From Gemmatimonadota bacterium (GTDB lineage: Bacteria > Latescibacterota > UBA2968 > UBA8231), in assembly GCA_018672475.1 (NCBI GenBank), contig JABHFS010000104.1, forward strand, positions 1 through 34,998: a stretch of 34,998 bases of DNA, written 5' to 3'. Under the pieces are notes generated by a model that worked only from the letters and a program-made list of their open reading frames with translations, searched no databases and had not been told where the DNA came from. The translations under genes and the position numbers were made by a program. Of this stretch, positions 8,016 through 17,894 are shown one piece after another (the first letter of the stretch is position 1; the number at the start of each line of letters is the position of its first letter).

Positions 8016-9719
8016 CTATTGCGACAAGACCGCCCCAAGGCGGTCTTCATGTAGAACAATTCGATCCTGGTAGTCCCGCCGCAGTCCCATTAGGAACTGA
8101 TCCGCCAGACGCCCTTCCTCAGCGCGTTTCAACAGGGCGCGCGCCCGCCGTTCGGCTTTATCGAAGGGTTCAGGGCTGCGATCGAAATTCGACTCCAACA
8201 CCTTAAATACTGAGTAGTACTCCCCCTGGGGTATCGCGTCCGGATCGGCCACTTGCGCCGCTTGTGCAGTCACTACCATCGGCCCTTGTAACTGGCCGAC
8301 ACGGGCCGTGCGCACCGCGTCGAGTAATTCTTGGTAAAAGGGCTGTTCGAAGGCATGAATGTGAAATTTGCCTGCCTCGCCCTTGCCTTGAGCGCGCAGC
8401 GTATATTCGTCGGCCAGCGCCCCCATCTCCTCGCCCGCTGCGATCCGCTCTTTGAGCACGACGGCCTCGTCACGGGTTTTTACCATTATCTCCTGCAACG
8501 TGACCTCTTCTGGGGCCGTAAAAAGCTCTGGACGCTCGTCGTAAAAACGCTTGACGGCCTGCTCGCTTACGACAATCTGATCTTTGACGGCCGTCTGCCT
8601 TAGCGCCAACAGCAATAGCGCATTTTTGCGGCGTTGTTGCTGTTGCACTAGCTTCGCGTCGCGGTCGATCCCCTTTGCGTAGGCCGCTTGCAGAAATAAC
8701 GTGCGAGGCAAGAGTACATCTTCGGCGAACCACCGCACGGATTCGGCCACATCTCCCGAGAAACCCATATCGAGTTGCTCCGCGTAATCCCAAAAATCGC
8801 CCACATCGACACGCCCATCGCTGAACTCATAGAGTGGCTTGTCGCGTTCAGCGGCGGTAAACTCCCTACGCCCCGCGCCGACCCATTCCTGCAGTAACTG
8901 CAATGTCTCGGCGTTGGCCTGCAGGTTGATTTCGACTCGCAATTTCTGTAGAAACGCCTCGACTAATTCGGCCGTCTTTTGCTCTCTCAGTTTGGCAGAC
9001 AACTCATTGCGCACCGTGGCAAAGCTTACGGGGCGGGCATCGGTAATCTGGTAAATACCGAACTGTGCATTGGGTAAGAGAATTGGTTCGGAGTATTCAC
9101 CAACGGTGAGTACATCGATGAATTTTTTTAGATATACCGGAATGCGATTGGGGGTCAGATAACCCGGCAATTCACCGCCTTGTGGCGCCGTCGACTCGTG
9201 CAATGACCGGGCGAGCGCCAACTCGGCAAAATCCTTTCCCTCCTTCAGGCTTTGCAGGATCCCTTCGGCCTCCGCCTTGGTTGCAACAATAATAAGACGC
9301 AGCTTTATCTCGGTATCTTTTTCCGCCAACTCGTAGAGATCTTGTAATTCCTGTTCCTCCACCCTTATCTTGTCAACAAACTCCCGTTTGAACAGCAACT
9401 TCAACACCTGTTCTTCTTTTTCTTTGCGCAATTTCTGCGCCACCTCAGGCGTTTTATCAAGCTCTCTTTTAATGGCCTCCTGGAGGAATATCTCTTTATC
9501 GATGATCGTCTGCAGATAATCACGATAACCGTCCAGACCAGTTTTTTTTGTCTTCAATTCCTCGGGTAAACGCTGTTCGAAATCGACTAGCTGTGATGCA
9601 GTTATCCGGCTATCCCCCACTTCGGCCAAAACAGGGTCTTCCAAATCTTGCGCATCCTTCGCACAACTCGCCAGAGTCAGCACGATGCCAATACAAAGCA
9701 GTTGCAGGTACATTTTCAT
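8016..9719 (-). CDS. SurA/PpiC-like peptidyl-prolyl isomerase lipoprotein
   Basis: A periplasmic foldase with two parvulin-type regions. I start it at 9719 (MKMYLQLLCIGIVLTLASC) because this gives a lipoprotein signal with lipobox LASC and lipidated Cys19, 568 residues in all; a longer frame to 9815 lacks a leader. Residues ~30-110 form a SurA-like helical segment (VGDSRITASQLVDFEQRLPE). Residues ~136-230 are the clearer rotamase domain (LRLIIVATKAEAEGIL, GKDFAELA, QGGELPGYL). Residues ~404-510 look like a second, diverged one (VTLQEIMVKTRDEAVVLKER, YYSVFKVLE). SurA-type proteins escort outer-membrane beta-barrels. Its position after two large exported putative barrel genes and three surface-protein genes, all on the same strand, makes it a likely dedicated assembly factor. 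The 152-bp gap upstream leaves room for its own promoter. Confidence 0.85.
   Translation of the reverse strand: MKMYLQLLCIGIVLTLASCAKDAQDLEDPVLAEVGDSRITASQLVDFEQRLPEELKTKKTGLDGYRDYLQTIIDKEIFLQEAIKRELDKTPEVAQKLRKEKEEQVLKLLFKREFVDKIRVEEQELQDLYELAEKDTEIKLRLIIVATKAEAEGILQSLKEGKDFAELALARSLHESTAPQGGELPGYLTPNRIPVYLKKFIDVLTVGEYSEPILLPNAQFGIYQITDARPVSFATVRNELSAKLREQKTAELVEAFLQKLRVEINLQANAETLQLLQEWVGAGRREFTAAERDKPLYEFSDGRVDVGDFWDYAEQLDMGFSGDVAESVRWFAEDVLLPRTLFLQAAYAKGIDRDAKLVQQQQRRKNALLLLALRQTAVKDQIVVSEQAVKRFYDERPELFTAPEEVTLQEIMVKTRDEAVVLKERIAAGEEMGALADEYTLRAQGKGEAGKFHIHAFEQPFYQELLDAVRTARVGQLQGPMVVTAQAAQVADPDAIPQGEYYSVFKVLESNFDRSPEPFDKAERRARALLKRAEEGRLADQFLMGLRRDYQDRIVLHEDRLGAVLSQ
8026..8047. terminator. 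perfect 9-bp hairpin overlapping the end of the isomerase gene
   Basis: AAGACCGCC at 8026-8034 pairs perfectly with GGCGGTCTT at 8039-8047 around a 4-base loop. It lies within the last codons of the minus-strand isomerase gene (stop at 8016). Neither side is followed by a T run, so it is not a standard intrinsic terminator, although the stability and position suggest transcript end formation or 3'-end protection. Confidence 0.4.
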
Positions 9720-9871
9720 GTTATTAATAGACTCACAATCTCGTTGGGTGAATTGGTGGAGCAACTGAAATATCAACGCCTTCTGAATCAGCAGGAGGGA
9801 CTTAAAAAATACCAATCAATCCGTGTTGTAAATACGACAAACCAACGCTATAGCTTTATGCAAGTTCAGAC

Positions 9872-12763
9872 TTAGCGCACACTGCCGTAGACCGTCACGA
9901 AAGAAAGCGCACTCGTCTCCCTCGCGTTCGGCTGTGCAAAAAGTTCAAGCGTTCTTCTGCTCACTCTCATCCCCAGCAAAGTTTTCAGAGTATAGCCCAG
10001 ATACGGCGTGCTGACGGAGAGCTGTACGGCGAGCGATGTTTCGTCGTAATCACCCGTCGTAGCGCCGGGAAGTAGACCGGAAACTTGCTCACTCGCCAAG
10101 ACTTCGTTCTGGGTAAAATCGCGAAATACCAACCGCTCCAACCCGACATGAAGATTTACATGGTTCAAAAAAGGACGCTGGAGCAATAGGGAGAAAATCC
10201 CGCTCCAGTCCTGGCGCTCAGCGGTCGGATCACCGAGGAAACGGCCTATATTATAGGGCGTATCGTCCATGAACAGTTCGTGCTTAAAGCGCGGTTTGAC
10301 CGTGATTCGGCCCAGCGGAAAAGAGTAGTCGACCCTGTTGATTAGCCCCATGCGCCGCGTATTGCGGGCAATCTGACGACCGGTTCTATCGCGAGCGTTT
10401 CCATCTCGCTGGCGGATGAACTCGTGGATGAATTTGCTCTCGGTATTGACGCCCTTATAGGTCTTGCCCTCGAATCCTGCCCACAACCTGTTGACCAGAG
10501 CATCGCGCATCGCCAGCGGGTCGCTGATCGGCTGCATCGACCCGGGCGTATCCAGCGGTCGCCCCAGTTCGGGCCGGGCTTCCACCCATTGCACCAGGTC
10601 GTCGGCGATATTGTCCTGCACCAACTTAAACATATTGTAAAAGGTCGCATTACCCGCCCTGGGAAAATCGCGCTCATACGCCAGCAGGGCGTAGCGAGTC
10701 AAATTCTTCTCGCCGGTCGACAGACGCCGCACCCGCTCCTGTCCCGCCATCCATTTCAGCTCCGGTGTCAACCACGCTCCCCCATAGACATTATAGCCCA
10801 GACGGTCCCGCTTATAAGGATAGTCCGGCTCGTCGTCGTTTTCGAAGCGCTCGCCCCAACCATTGTTGTTTAAATCCAGGGCGAAAACGAATTCCGGGCG
10901 GTCGACATAGTGGCGCAAGAACTGCTCTTCATAGTCGGGTATTAAATTGGGACGCACCGAGGTGTTATTCTGGTTAAAATCAGAAATAAAATCGTTGTTC
11001 TCATCGAGGCCGGGAAACACGGCTTCATCGGCCAGCCCCTCCTTGTCGCGCCGTTGGTCGAGCCGGATGTCGTTATCGTCGTTGTCGTCGACCAAGTCGT
11101 AGACAAATTCCGAGCGCGCTTCTTCATCGTCGCTATAATCGGTTCGCCCGCCCTGGTCTGCGAGAAATGCCGTGGAATTGTACTCGGCGTCCATGCCGAA
11201 CGCCTCGCCAAAAAAGAAATATGGATGAAAATTCCGGGCGATGTTGAGCATCCACCCTGTCGCCGCCCCATTGCCCAATATACCAGACGAGCTGCGGTGC
11301 GCCTTGCGGGTGAGATTCGGATACTGCCTGAACTGGTGGTTGATATTATACTCGCCGTATATCTGGAATCCGGCCCAATCGGTAACCTCGAGACTGAAAC
11401 CAAAGATCTGCGTGGCCGTCGGCAAGCCGTAGTCAAATACGACCCACCGCTGATTGGAGTTGTCTTTGACGTTATCCGCTGCCCGTGCCACATTCAGGAA
11501 TTGAGATTGCGCTCCCAACGGTTCATTATCCGTCTGCACATCCGAGGTCACATCAACGCGATAATCATTGTTCAACAGGAAGCGGAACTTCACCCCGGTG
11601 ATATTGTTTACCAGATCGGCATCCTGAATAATGTCTTCTAGCGCTATAACTTCCGGATCCAGTGAGGAGAAGTTATACCTATAGGTAATCTCTCCCTCAC
11701 TACCAGCCCCTTCGGCAACGGGAAAACCATTGCGCGTAAGTCCGCCCTCCACTTGCGGCAGAAAGCCGATCTCACTACCGACTAGGACCGTGTCCCGGTC
11801 ACCAATCTTGGTGTATATCTCGATATCCCGGCTGAAAACCGTTGGGCCACCTGTTCCGTCCTCGGGGGAGTCGTCGGATATCCGCACGAGAATCCAGTTG
11901 ATGCGGTCTTCCAATTGGCCGCTGGTCAGCTTGCCTTTAAAGGGGTTGCCGCCGCGATCAGACTGGCCTCGATCGTTATGCGCATTGACGAAGGTCGCGC
12001 CCAGTTGCACGGCATCGTGCACTTTCCAAACACTTCTGAAACCGAGCAGATTGGTAAAATTCTCCGTCACGATGGGAACGCGTACACCCGGGGCAATTTG
12101 ATGCACCGGCAAGCTGATCCTCGACATGAGGGCGGTGGCTTGCAAGCGATCAGCGGCATAATCGAACTGAACCCCATTAAACCGGGTTTTACGCAGCGTC
12201 ATGGGCGTCAGCGTCGTATTGATTTTATCGCCAATCGTCACCGACAGATGGTGCTGGCCTTTGGAATCAGTGGAGACGAGTAAGTTGTTAAACCACCTAT
12301 CATAGCGGCCGGAGGGTTTGAGCACGCCCGATCCCTGGGAACTGGTAGGCTGTCGCTGTCGCCAATCATAGACCAGCCAGCCTTTCGTCAGATAGCGCCC
12401 GTACAAGTCGTAGAAATAATCGCCTTCCTGTTGCGGAGAAGAATAGCGACGGTATTTGTCCTTGGCGTAATTGGTGTAATCCCACTGCCAACGATATTCG
12501 CCGGCCACTTCCTGCGGCATATACCAGCGTTTTAGCGAAGGGGCAAACGTCGATTTTTGCATGCCGGGCCCGGTAGTATAATAGGAGACCCGGTCCAATT
12601 CGTTTATCCCCAGGCGATTGCCGTAGTCCTGCTGGGCGCTCGCCAGCCCTACCCCGGCAAAAAGGCATAGCCCAGCCCACCACGCAGCAATAGGGCCAGC
12701 CTTGTTGCGGTAGCGACTGATTCGGCCGATCGACCGAATGACAGAGTTAGAGTTAGGTTGCAT
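9872..12763 (-). CDS. large exported protein, putative outer-membrane beta-barrel, paralogue B
   Basis: A 963-residue protein with a long-headed signal peptide cleaved near ASA|QQDYG (residue 43). The mature chain is rich in alternating aromatic/polar strands, for example WLVYDWRQRQ and HHLSVTIGDKINTTLTP, as expected of a beta-barrel or large beta-sandwich. A central Asp/Asn-rich stretch at residues ~558-646 contains VDDNDDND, LDENNDFISDFNQNN and LDLNNNGWGERFENDDEPD, resembling calcium-binding loops of dockerin or thrombospondin type-3 repeats. The C-terminal third has repeated YSFPLGRITVKPRFKHELF-type strands. It aligns over its whole length with the upstream gene product (shared SDDSPEDG.GG, PYFFFGEAF.MD, VVFDYGLP, YNVYGG/YNIYAG). 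Its ATG overlaps the upstream stop as TAATG, so translation is probably coupled; no separate ribosome-binding site is visible. I do not recognise the family. Confidence 0.8.
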   Translation of the reverse strand: MQPNSNSVIRSIGRISRYRNKAGPIAAWWAGLCLFAGVGLASAQQDYGNRLGINELDRVSYYTTGPGMQKSTFAPSLKRWYMPQEVAGEYRWQWDYTNYAKDKYRRYSSPQQEGDYFYDLYGRYLTKGWLVYDWRQRQPTSSQGSGVLKPSGRYDRWFNNLLVSTDSKGQHHLSVTIGDKINTTLTPMTLRKTRFNGVQFDYAADRLQATALMSRISLPVHQIAPGVRVPIVTENFTNLLGFRSVWKVHDAVQLGATFVNAHNDRGQSDRGGNPFKGKLTSGQLEDRINWILVRISDDSPEDGTGGPTVFSRDIEIYTKIGDRDTVLVGSEIGFLPQVEGGLTRNGFPVAEGAGSEGEITYRYNFSSLDPEVIALEDIIQDADLVNNITGVKFRFLLNNDYRVDVTSDVQTDNEPLGAQSQFLNVARAADNVKDNSNQRWVVFDYGLPTATQIFGFSLEVTDWAGFQIYGEYNINHQFRQYPNLTRKAHRSSSGILGNGAATGWMLNIARNFHPYFFFGEAFGMDAEYNSTAFLADQGGRTDYSDDEEARSEFVYDLVDDNDDNDIRLDQRRDKEGLADEAVFPGLDENNDFISDFNQNNTSVRPNLIPDYEEQFLRHYVDRPEFVFALDLNNNGWGERFENDDEPDYPYKRDRLGYNVYGGAWLTPELKWMAGQERVRRLSTGEKNLTRYALLAYERDFPRAGNATFYNMFKLVQDNIADDLVQWVEARPELGRPLDTPGSMQPISDPLAMRDALVNRLWAGFEGKTYKGVNTESKFIHEFIRQRDGNARDRTGRQIARNTRRMGLINRVDYSFPLGRITVKPRFKHELFMDDTPYNIGRFLGDPTAERQDWSGIFSLLLQRPFLNHVNLHVGLERLVFRDFTQNEVLASEQVSGLLPGATTGDYDETSLAVQLSVSTPYLGYTLKTLLGMRVSRRTLELFAQPNARETSALSFVTVYGSVR

Positions 12764-15561
12764 TATTCTACGCCGGCATAGACCGAAATAAAAGTAGAGC
12801 CAAAAGACCTGCTCTCATTTTTTCTCACCAAACCCCTGTCCCCTAATACCACGGCCTCCTCCCACAGCTTCGTATAGCTGAAACCGAATTGGGTGGTAAG
12901 CTTATAACCAAGATAATGTCCGAGGGTCGTCCACTGCAGCGCCAGTACCAGATTGCGGAAATCGCCCGTATCCTGGGCCGGGCCATTAGCCAACAAGCCA
13001 TTCTCGTCCAATTCCAACTCGCGAAAGATCGAATACTCCACGCCGCTCTCGACGAAGGAGTTGTTCAACACCGGCAGCCGAGTTTGCACAATGCCGATGC
13101 CCATCCATTCCTTGCGATCGGGATCGTTATGCAAGAAGGCCGTTTGATTGAGGTATTCGCTTTTTATCTTGGGTTGCAAAACGAGATTGCCAATTTCGTA
13201 GGTATAATCCGCCTTGTTGATCAAGCCAAAAAAGTGCGTACTGCTATTGAGAATCGGCGCGCTACCGCTTTTGAAGGCCTGCCCCTGCTGGTTGTAAAAG
13301 TTGTATTTGATCTTGTTGACTACACTCAACTGCTTAATGGGCTCGTAATCGAATTGCACATAACTCGAATTCACCCAGGTATCCCTAGCCGGCAATATAT
13401 CCTCGACATTGGCCAGGGAAATAGTCTGTAGGTTCGGCGTCGGCTCTCGCCGGGCGTCAGTAATATTGTCCTTGACTCTCTTTAGCGAATTAAAGAACCG
13501 CAAACGCCCCCACTGCGGATGGTCGCGATCATAAACAAAAATGCCGTAGAGTACGTGGTTACGACGATTGGAAGAAATCTCGTCTTCCTTCAGTCGCCCC
13601 ACCGTCAGCTTGGCGTCCGGCGTCAGATGCTGGCCGGCGTAGATATTGTAGCCTCTGTGATCCCGGCGATAGGGATAATCGGGCAAATCGTCGTTCTCGA
13701 AACGGTCGATCCAGTTGTTGTTGTTGAGGTCTATGCCGAACAAAAACTCCGGGCGGTCAACGCTATAGCGAAAAAACGGCTCTTCGTAATCCGGAATGCG
13801 GTTGCTCAGGGAAATATTGTCGTTCTGGTTGAAATCGGAGACGAAATCGTTGTTCTCGTCCCACCCAGGGAAAACGATCGGGTCCGGTCCCCCTTGGCCC
13901 CAGCGGCTCCAATCGGGCGTGCGGTCCTGGTCGTCGTTGTCGTCGACGAACTCGTAGACCGAGGTGCGTTCGTCGTCGTAAAACACGCTGCCACCGGAAT
14001 TGACGATAAATGATGAGGTCGAATACCCAGGATCCATGCTAAAGGCTTCGCCAAAAAAGAAATACGGGAACGCTTCCTTCGTGACATTGACCATCCAAGC
14101 TTCGGCGTCGCGCGCATTGGTCTCGAGGCTGCGATCCGCATTGGCAAGAGTGAGGTTGGGGTATTGGCTGTAGGCGCGGTTGATGTCGAATTCGGCGTAG
14201 GCATCAAAACCCATCAACTGCAACACTTCCATCGTAACGCCGAAGATCATATTGGCCGAAGGTAAGCCGTAATCGAAGACGACGCGCTGCTGATTCGAAT
14301 TGTCCGTAACATTGCCCGCGGCGCTTCTCACATCAAAGAGCACGGCACCCGATTGGCTCAAGTCCTCACCGGTAAGCGGTGTGCTGGGCAGACTACCGCG
14401 CCCGGTCTGGCGATCCGACCAGATTTGGATTTTGTAATCGTTGGCCACGACCAGGTCGAACTTGATATCGACAATTTCGGTCGGCCTCGGCCCAATATAC
14501 GCCAAGTCGGTAAAGTCGTAGTTAATGACTATTTTTTCTTCACCGTCAGCCGCTAGGAATCCCTCTTGTGAGAAACCGCCAGTGATCACCGGCCATTTGG
14601 TCGGATCAGAGACCACCTGCCGCAACCTGAATTCCGTGCGTTTCTTGGTATTAAAATCCTCGGCCGTGATGATGATGTCATGGGCAAATAGCGCCGCGCC
14701 GCCCCGCCCATCTTCTGGGGAATCATCGCTGAGCACCACCGCAATGGCCGTAACCGGATCGCTGCCCTGCTCAGCCCCCAAGGTCCCGACAAAGGGATTG
14801 CGCTCAAACGCCTCCCCCAGGGTTTGCGAATTATGAGCGTTGACCATCGTCGCGCCAATCTTGACAAAATCCCCAACCTGTGCCGTCACCCGGCCCCCCA
14901 TCATATTGGTGGCATTGGTCGCGGCGCTAGGTTGGCGCTCCGGGGTGGTGCCGAGGATTGCCGCGCTGGCCCTAGAAAACAACATCGTAGCCTCGTATTT
15001 GTCCGAGGCAAAGTCCATCTGTATGCCGTTAAAACGAGGTTTCGAAAAGGTCAGCGGGGTCAGTGAGGTACGGATGCGTTCGCCGATGGTTATAGCCAGA
15101 TAATATTGATCACGAGAGTCTGAGGAAACGGTGACGGCGTTGAACCACGAATTAAACCTGGGGTCTTTATAAATTGACGAGCCGAATTGCCCTGGTTGCG
15201 CCTGGTTCCAATCGAATATCAACCAACCCCAGGTCTGGTAATTGCCGTACATATCATAAAATGGCCCCCCCTGGCGATTGGTATCGACATAGCGCTGATA
15301 CTGGTCCCTGGCGTAATTGGAATACTCCCACTGCCTGAACCCGTAATCGGTATATAACTCCTGCGGCACGTACCACTTTTTGAGCGCCGGATCGAGCGCG
15401 TCAAACAAGACGCCCGGCCCCCTAGGCTCAAAAGTGAGCTGCGCGCCGCGCTGCGTCCCGAAACGCCGGTCCTGCGACTGAGCGTCAGCCCCGGTCGCCT
15501 GAACTATTGCAGCAAGTGCAAAGAGGACGAACCACGCGGGTATCCCCCGAAATCTGCACAT
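12763..15561 (-). CDS. large exported protein, putative outer-membrane beta-barrel, paralogue A
   Basis: A 932-residue protein with signal peptide MCRFRGIPAWFVLFALAAIV ending near ADA|QSQD and a good GGAGG seven bases before the ATG at 15561. It shares the architecture of the following gene: an N-terminal aromatic-rich region (KKWYVPQELYTDYGFRQWEY), an SDDSPEDGRGG motif, PYFFFGEAFSMDPGYS, then an Asp/Asn-rich block (EFVDDNDDQDRTPDW, DENNDFVSDFNQNDN, LNNNNWIDRFENDDLPDYPY), and a C-terminal region of alternating strands such as DYTYEIGNLVLQPKIKSEYL. I infer calcium-stabilised loops and an outer-membrane location. Both are predictions; the C-terminus does not end in the aromatic residue typical of many barrels. 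It lies 62 bp after the last FlgD-Ig protein gene. No named family is recognised. Confidence 0.8.
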   Translation of the reverse strand: MCRFRGIPAWFVLFALAAIVQATGADAQSQDRRFGTQRGAQLTFEPRGPGVLFDALDPALKKWYVPQELYTDYGFRQWEYSNYARDQYQRYVDTNRQGGPFYDMYGNYQTWGWLIFDWNQAQPGQFGSSIYKDPRFNSWFNAVTVSSDSRDQYYLAITIGERIRTSLTPLTFSKPRFNGIQMDFASDKYEATMLFSRASAAILGTTPERQPSAATNATNMMGGRVTAQVGDFVKIGATMVNAHNSQTLGEAFERNPFVGTLGAEQGSDPVTAIAVVLSDDSPEDGRGGAALFAHDIIITAEDFNTKKRTEFRLRQVVSDPTKWPVITGGFSQEGFLAADGEEKIVINYDFTDLAYIGPRPTEIVDIKFDLVVANDYKIQIWSDRQTGRGSLPSTPLTGEDLSQSGAVLFDVRSAAGNVTDNSNQQRVVFDYGLPSANMIFGVTMEVLQLMGFDAYAEFDINRAYSQYPNLTLANADRSLETNARDAEAWMVNVTKEAFPYFFFGEAFSMDPGYSTSSFIVNSGGSVFYDDERTSVYEFVDDNDDQDRTPDWSRWGQGGPDPIVFPGWDENNDFVSDFNQNDNISLSNRIPDYEEPFFRYSVDRPEFLFGIDLNNNNWIDRFENDDLPDYPYRRDHRGYNIYAGQHLTPDAKLTVGRLKEDEISSNRRNHVLYGIFVYDRDHPQWGRLRFFNSLKRVKDNITDARREPTPNLQTISLANVEDILPARDTWVNSSYVQFDYEPIKQLSVVNKIKYNFYNQQGQAFKSGSAPILNSSTHFFGLINKADYTYEIGNLVLQPKIKSEYLNQTAFLHNDPDRKEWMGIGIVQTRLPVLNNSFVESGVEYSIFRELELDENGLLANGPAQDTGDFRNLVLALQWTTLGHYLGYKLTTQFGFSYTKLWEEAVVLGDRGLVRKNESRSFGSTFISVYAGVE

Positions 15562-15623
15562 CCAATCCCTCCATTAGAAAACAAACACAACGCTCATCCC
15601 CTCGTCTGCGGGAAAACGAGCGA

Positions 15624-17822
15624 TCAATAAACCATTTCGACAACGCCAACGACCGCTTCCTCTTTGGCGTCGGTTTTCAATTCGACGCGGTAGAGGTAGA
15701 TGCCCGGCGGCGCCCTATTCCCCGTGGCATCAGCACCATCCCACTCAGCCGCAAAACTGCCGCCGCCCTGCGCGCCCGCAAATAGCGTGCGCACGAAATT
15801 GCCCGCAAGATCAAAAACGTGGACCGCAACGGGAGCAGCGCCGACCAGTCGGGTCAAATCGTAGTGTATCCGCGTCAGGTCGTTCACACCGTCTCCATTC
15901 GGACTGAAAGGGCGCGGGGCGGCCGTGACATTAATCATCAAAGTGCCGCCGCCCAGCGGCACTTTCACCGCCAAGTCATTCGGGTCGGCGATCCCCAAGG
16001 GGATGATATCGTCGTCCCCTACCCCCAGATCAGCCGCGTTGCCACCGACAACCCGCTGGCCGAGATCATCGGTGGAGCTGTTGAAGGCGGTACCGGTAAA
16101 TGTCGTGCCGAAACGAAGCACCCGGCATTTAAAGCCGATTTTTACCAGCGCCGCCCGATCCACCGCTAGGTCGCTCTCCGTAATCGCGGGAAAGCGCACC
16201 CGCAGACGCCGCTCGTCCACCATCTCCACCGCAAATTGACCGCTGTCGTCCTGGACGGGCAAAATACTCAGGTCGACGCCGGTGAAATCCGCCGCCTCGA
16301 CCCTGCCGTCGGCGTGCATGACCTCTATCGTCTCGACCTCTTCAGCGCGAACCGGCGTGGCGATCTCAAAAAGGTCGAAACCCAAATCTACACCCCGGCG
16401 CATCTTGGTCGGCAGCACCGCATAGGTGAAAGATACCGGCACGCCCAGTGCGACCTCTCGCGGTACCACTTCGCTTAAAATTCGTTCGGCCATCGGCGGA
16501 TTCGATACGGTAAAAGCCAGCGAGCCCAATGCCCTGGAGGATTCCAATTCCTCGCTGATGAATTCGGTCTTCAACTGGAAATAGCGGCGAGGACCGGGCG
16601 ACAGGATAGGCACCCCCATCTGGTCATCGGCGATATTCTCGGCCGTTATCGTTTCCCCCGTCAAACTGTAGGGCGGTGACCAGCGACTCCAAGCGACCAG
16701 ATCATCGCGCACAACGCCCTTAGTCGAACCGCTCAAATCGTCGTACTCATCCCACGTCAACGAGACCCGGTTCCGCTCGTCGAAGGGCAGAGTGTTGAAG
16801 ATGTCTAAAGCCTCCTGAACATCATCAAAGGCGTCCAGAGAGAATTCATCACCTATAGCCGTAGTCACAACCGCCCCCTCCTTCCACGGCACCTGCTCGC
16901 CGCGATCCCGATCTATGCGGGTGAATTCCAGCGGCGTGTCATCCCAACCGCTGCGCGAACTCACCAACAGACGCGACCGGCGCTCGACGCCGAAACGCTC
17001 CTCCTGCCAACGAATGCGCCCCCACAGCGCCAATTCCTCGCCAAAATCAAAGATGTTGGACCGATAATCGGCCCGAGGCACAAAGCCGGATCCGAAGACG
17101 CGAAATTCCGCGATCTCAAAACCCACAGTAGTCTGTGATTTTAGGCGGATAAATCGCACATACTGCGGTGGGATCTTCAATTCGACGATCGACTCTTCAT
17201 TCGCCGGCTCGAGTTTGACCGTGGTCAGCACCGGCTGATTGGCCACTTGCGTTTCTTCGCTGCCGTCGTTGAGCAGGACTTCGAATCCGCGCATAAAATC
17301 GTTTTGGAAAGGAAAGTCGGGGGCAGAAAAATCGGGATGCGCATTGCGCGGAAAGAATTGAATTCGCTCGACCCCGAAACGGGCACCCAGATCGAAATCC
17401 ATGATCACCCCAAGCGAGTTCACCTGTGAGCCACCGCGAGCCGTCTTGCGTTCGAAGGCCGTCGTAGGATCATCGTCCACCATAAAGAGCAAACCGGCTT
17501 TTATATCCTTCGACAGAATGGTCGGCGCCCCCAACTGCCCACCCCGGTCGAGTAGACCCAAGGCAATATTTATGGTCTCGTCGGCTTGCTGGGGCGAGAG
17601 CCAACCCGTGCGATCTCTGGCATCGAACTCAATGACATTGCCCGGGGTGTTGCTGAACTCGACCTCGGTTGGGCCGGTTTGCACCGCAGCCGCGATAGCA
17701 CCTCCCCCATCCACCCAAGCCAAGCCATTGTCCCCGCCCATAATAATGGTGCGGCGCTCTGCCCCGAGGTGCTGGCCTATCAGGCAGAAAATGCCCACCA
17801 ATGCCACAACCAGCGACTTCAT
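15624..17822 (-). CDS. secreted discoidin-like protein with C-terminal FlgD-Ig domain, paralogue C
   Basis: A protein of about 732 residues. I start it at ATG 17822 (signal MKSLVVALVGIFCLIGQHLG) with GGGAGGG just upstream; TTG at 17843 is also possible. After a short N-region come an F5/8-type-C-like segment (DFDLGARFGVERIQFFPRN ... RFIRLKSQTTVGFEIAEFRV) and the shared SNIFDFGEELALWGRIRW block, then further beta-domains. The last ~100 residues are an FlgD-type Ig domain: PFSPNGDGVNDLTRIHYDL, VHVFDLAGNFVRTL, WDGADATGNRAPPGIYLYRV, ending VVEMVY. Such C-terminal domains are common on extracellular proteins of FCB-group bacteria, where related C-terminal domains serve as sorting or anchoring signals. 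No enzyme active site is visible. It is the third of three consecutive paralogues. Confidence 0.82.
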   Translation of the reverse strand: MKSLVVALVGIFCLIGQHLGAERRTIIMGGDNGLAWVDGGGAIAAAVQTGPTEVEFSNTPGNVIEFDARDRTGWLSPQQADETINIALGLLDRGGQLGAPTILSKDIKAGLLFMVDDDPTTAFERKTARGGSQVNSLGVIMDFDLGARFGVERIQFFPRNAHPDFSAPDFPFQNDFMRGFEVLLNDGSEETQVANQPVLTTVKLEPANEESIVELKIPPQYVRFIRLKSQTTVGFEIAEFRVFGSGFVPRADYRSNIFDFGEELALWGRIRWQEERFGVERRSRLLVSSRSGWDDTPLEFTRIDRDRGEQVPWKEGAVVTTAIGDEFSLDAFDDVQEALDIFNTLPFDERNRVSLTWDEYDDLSGSTKGVVRDDLVAWSRWSPPYSLTGETITAENIADDQMGVPILSPGPRRYFQLKTEFISEELESSRALGSLAFTVSNPPMAERILSEVVPREVALGVPVSFTYAVLPTKMRRGVDLGFDLFEIATPVRAEEVETIEVMHADGRVEAADFTGVDLSILPVQDDSGQFAVEMVDERRLRVRFPAITESDLAVDRAALVKIGFKCRVLRFGTTFTGTAFNSSTDDLGQRVVGGNAADLGVGDDDIIPLGIADPNDLAVKVPLGGGTLMINVTAAPRPFSPNGDGVNDLTRIHYDLTRLVGAAPVAVHVFDLAGNFVRTLFAGAQGGGSFAAEWDGADATGNRAPPGIYLYRVELKTDAKEEAVVGVVEMVY

Positions 17823-17894
17823 CTTCCCTCCCGGATGCAACAAGGCAGTACTACCTCCTTAAAAAAAATTATCGATGCCACGAGCTTTTCATCG

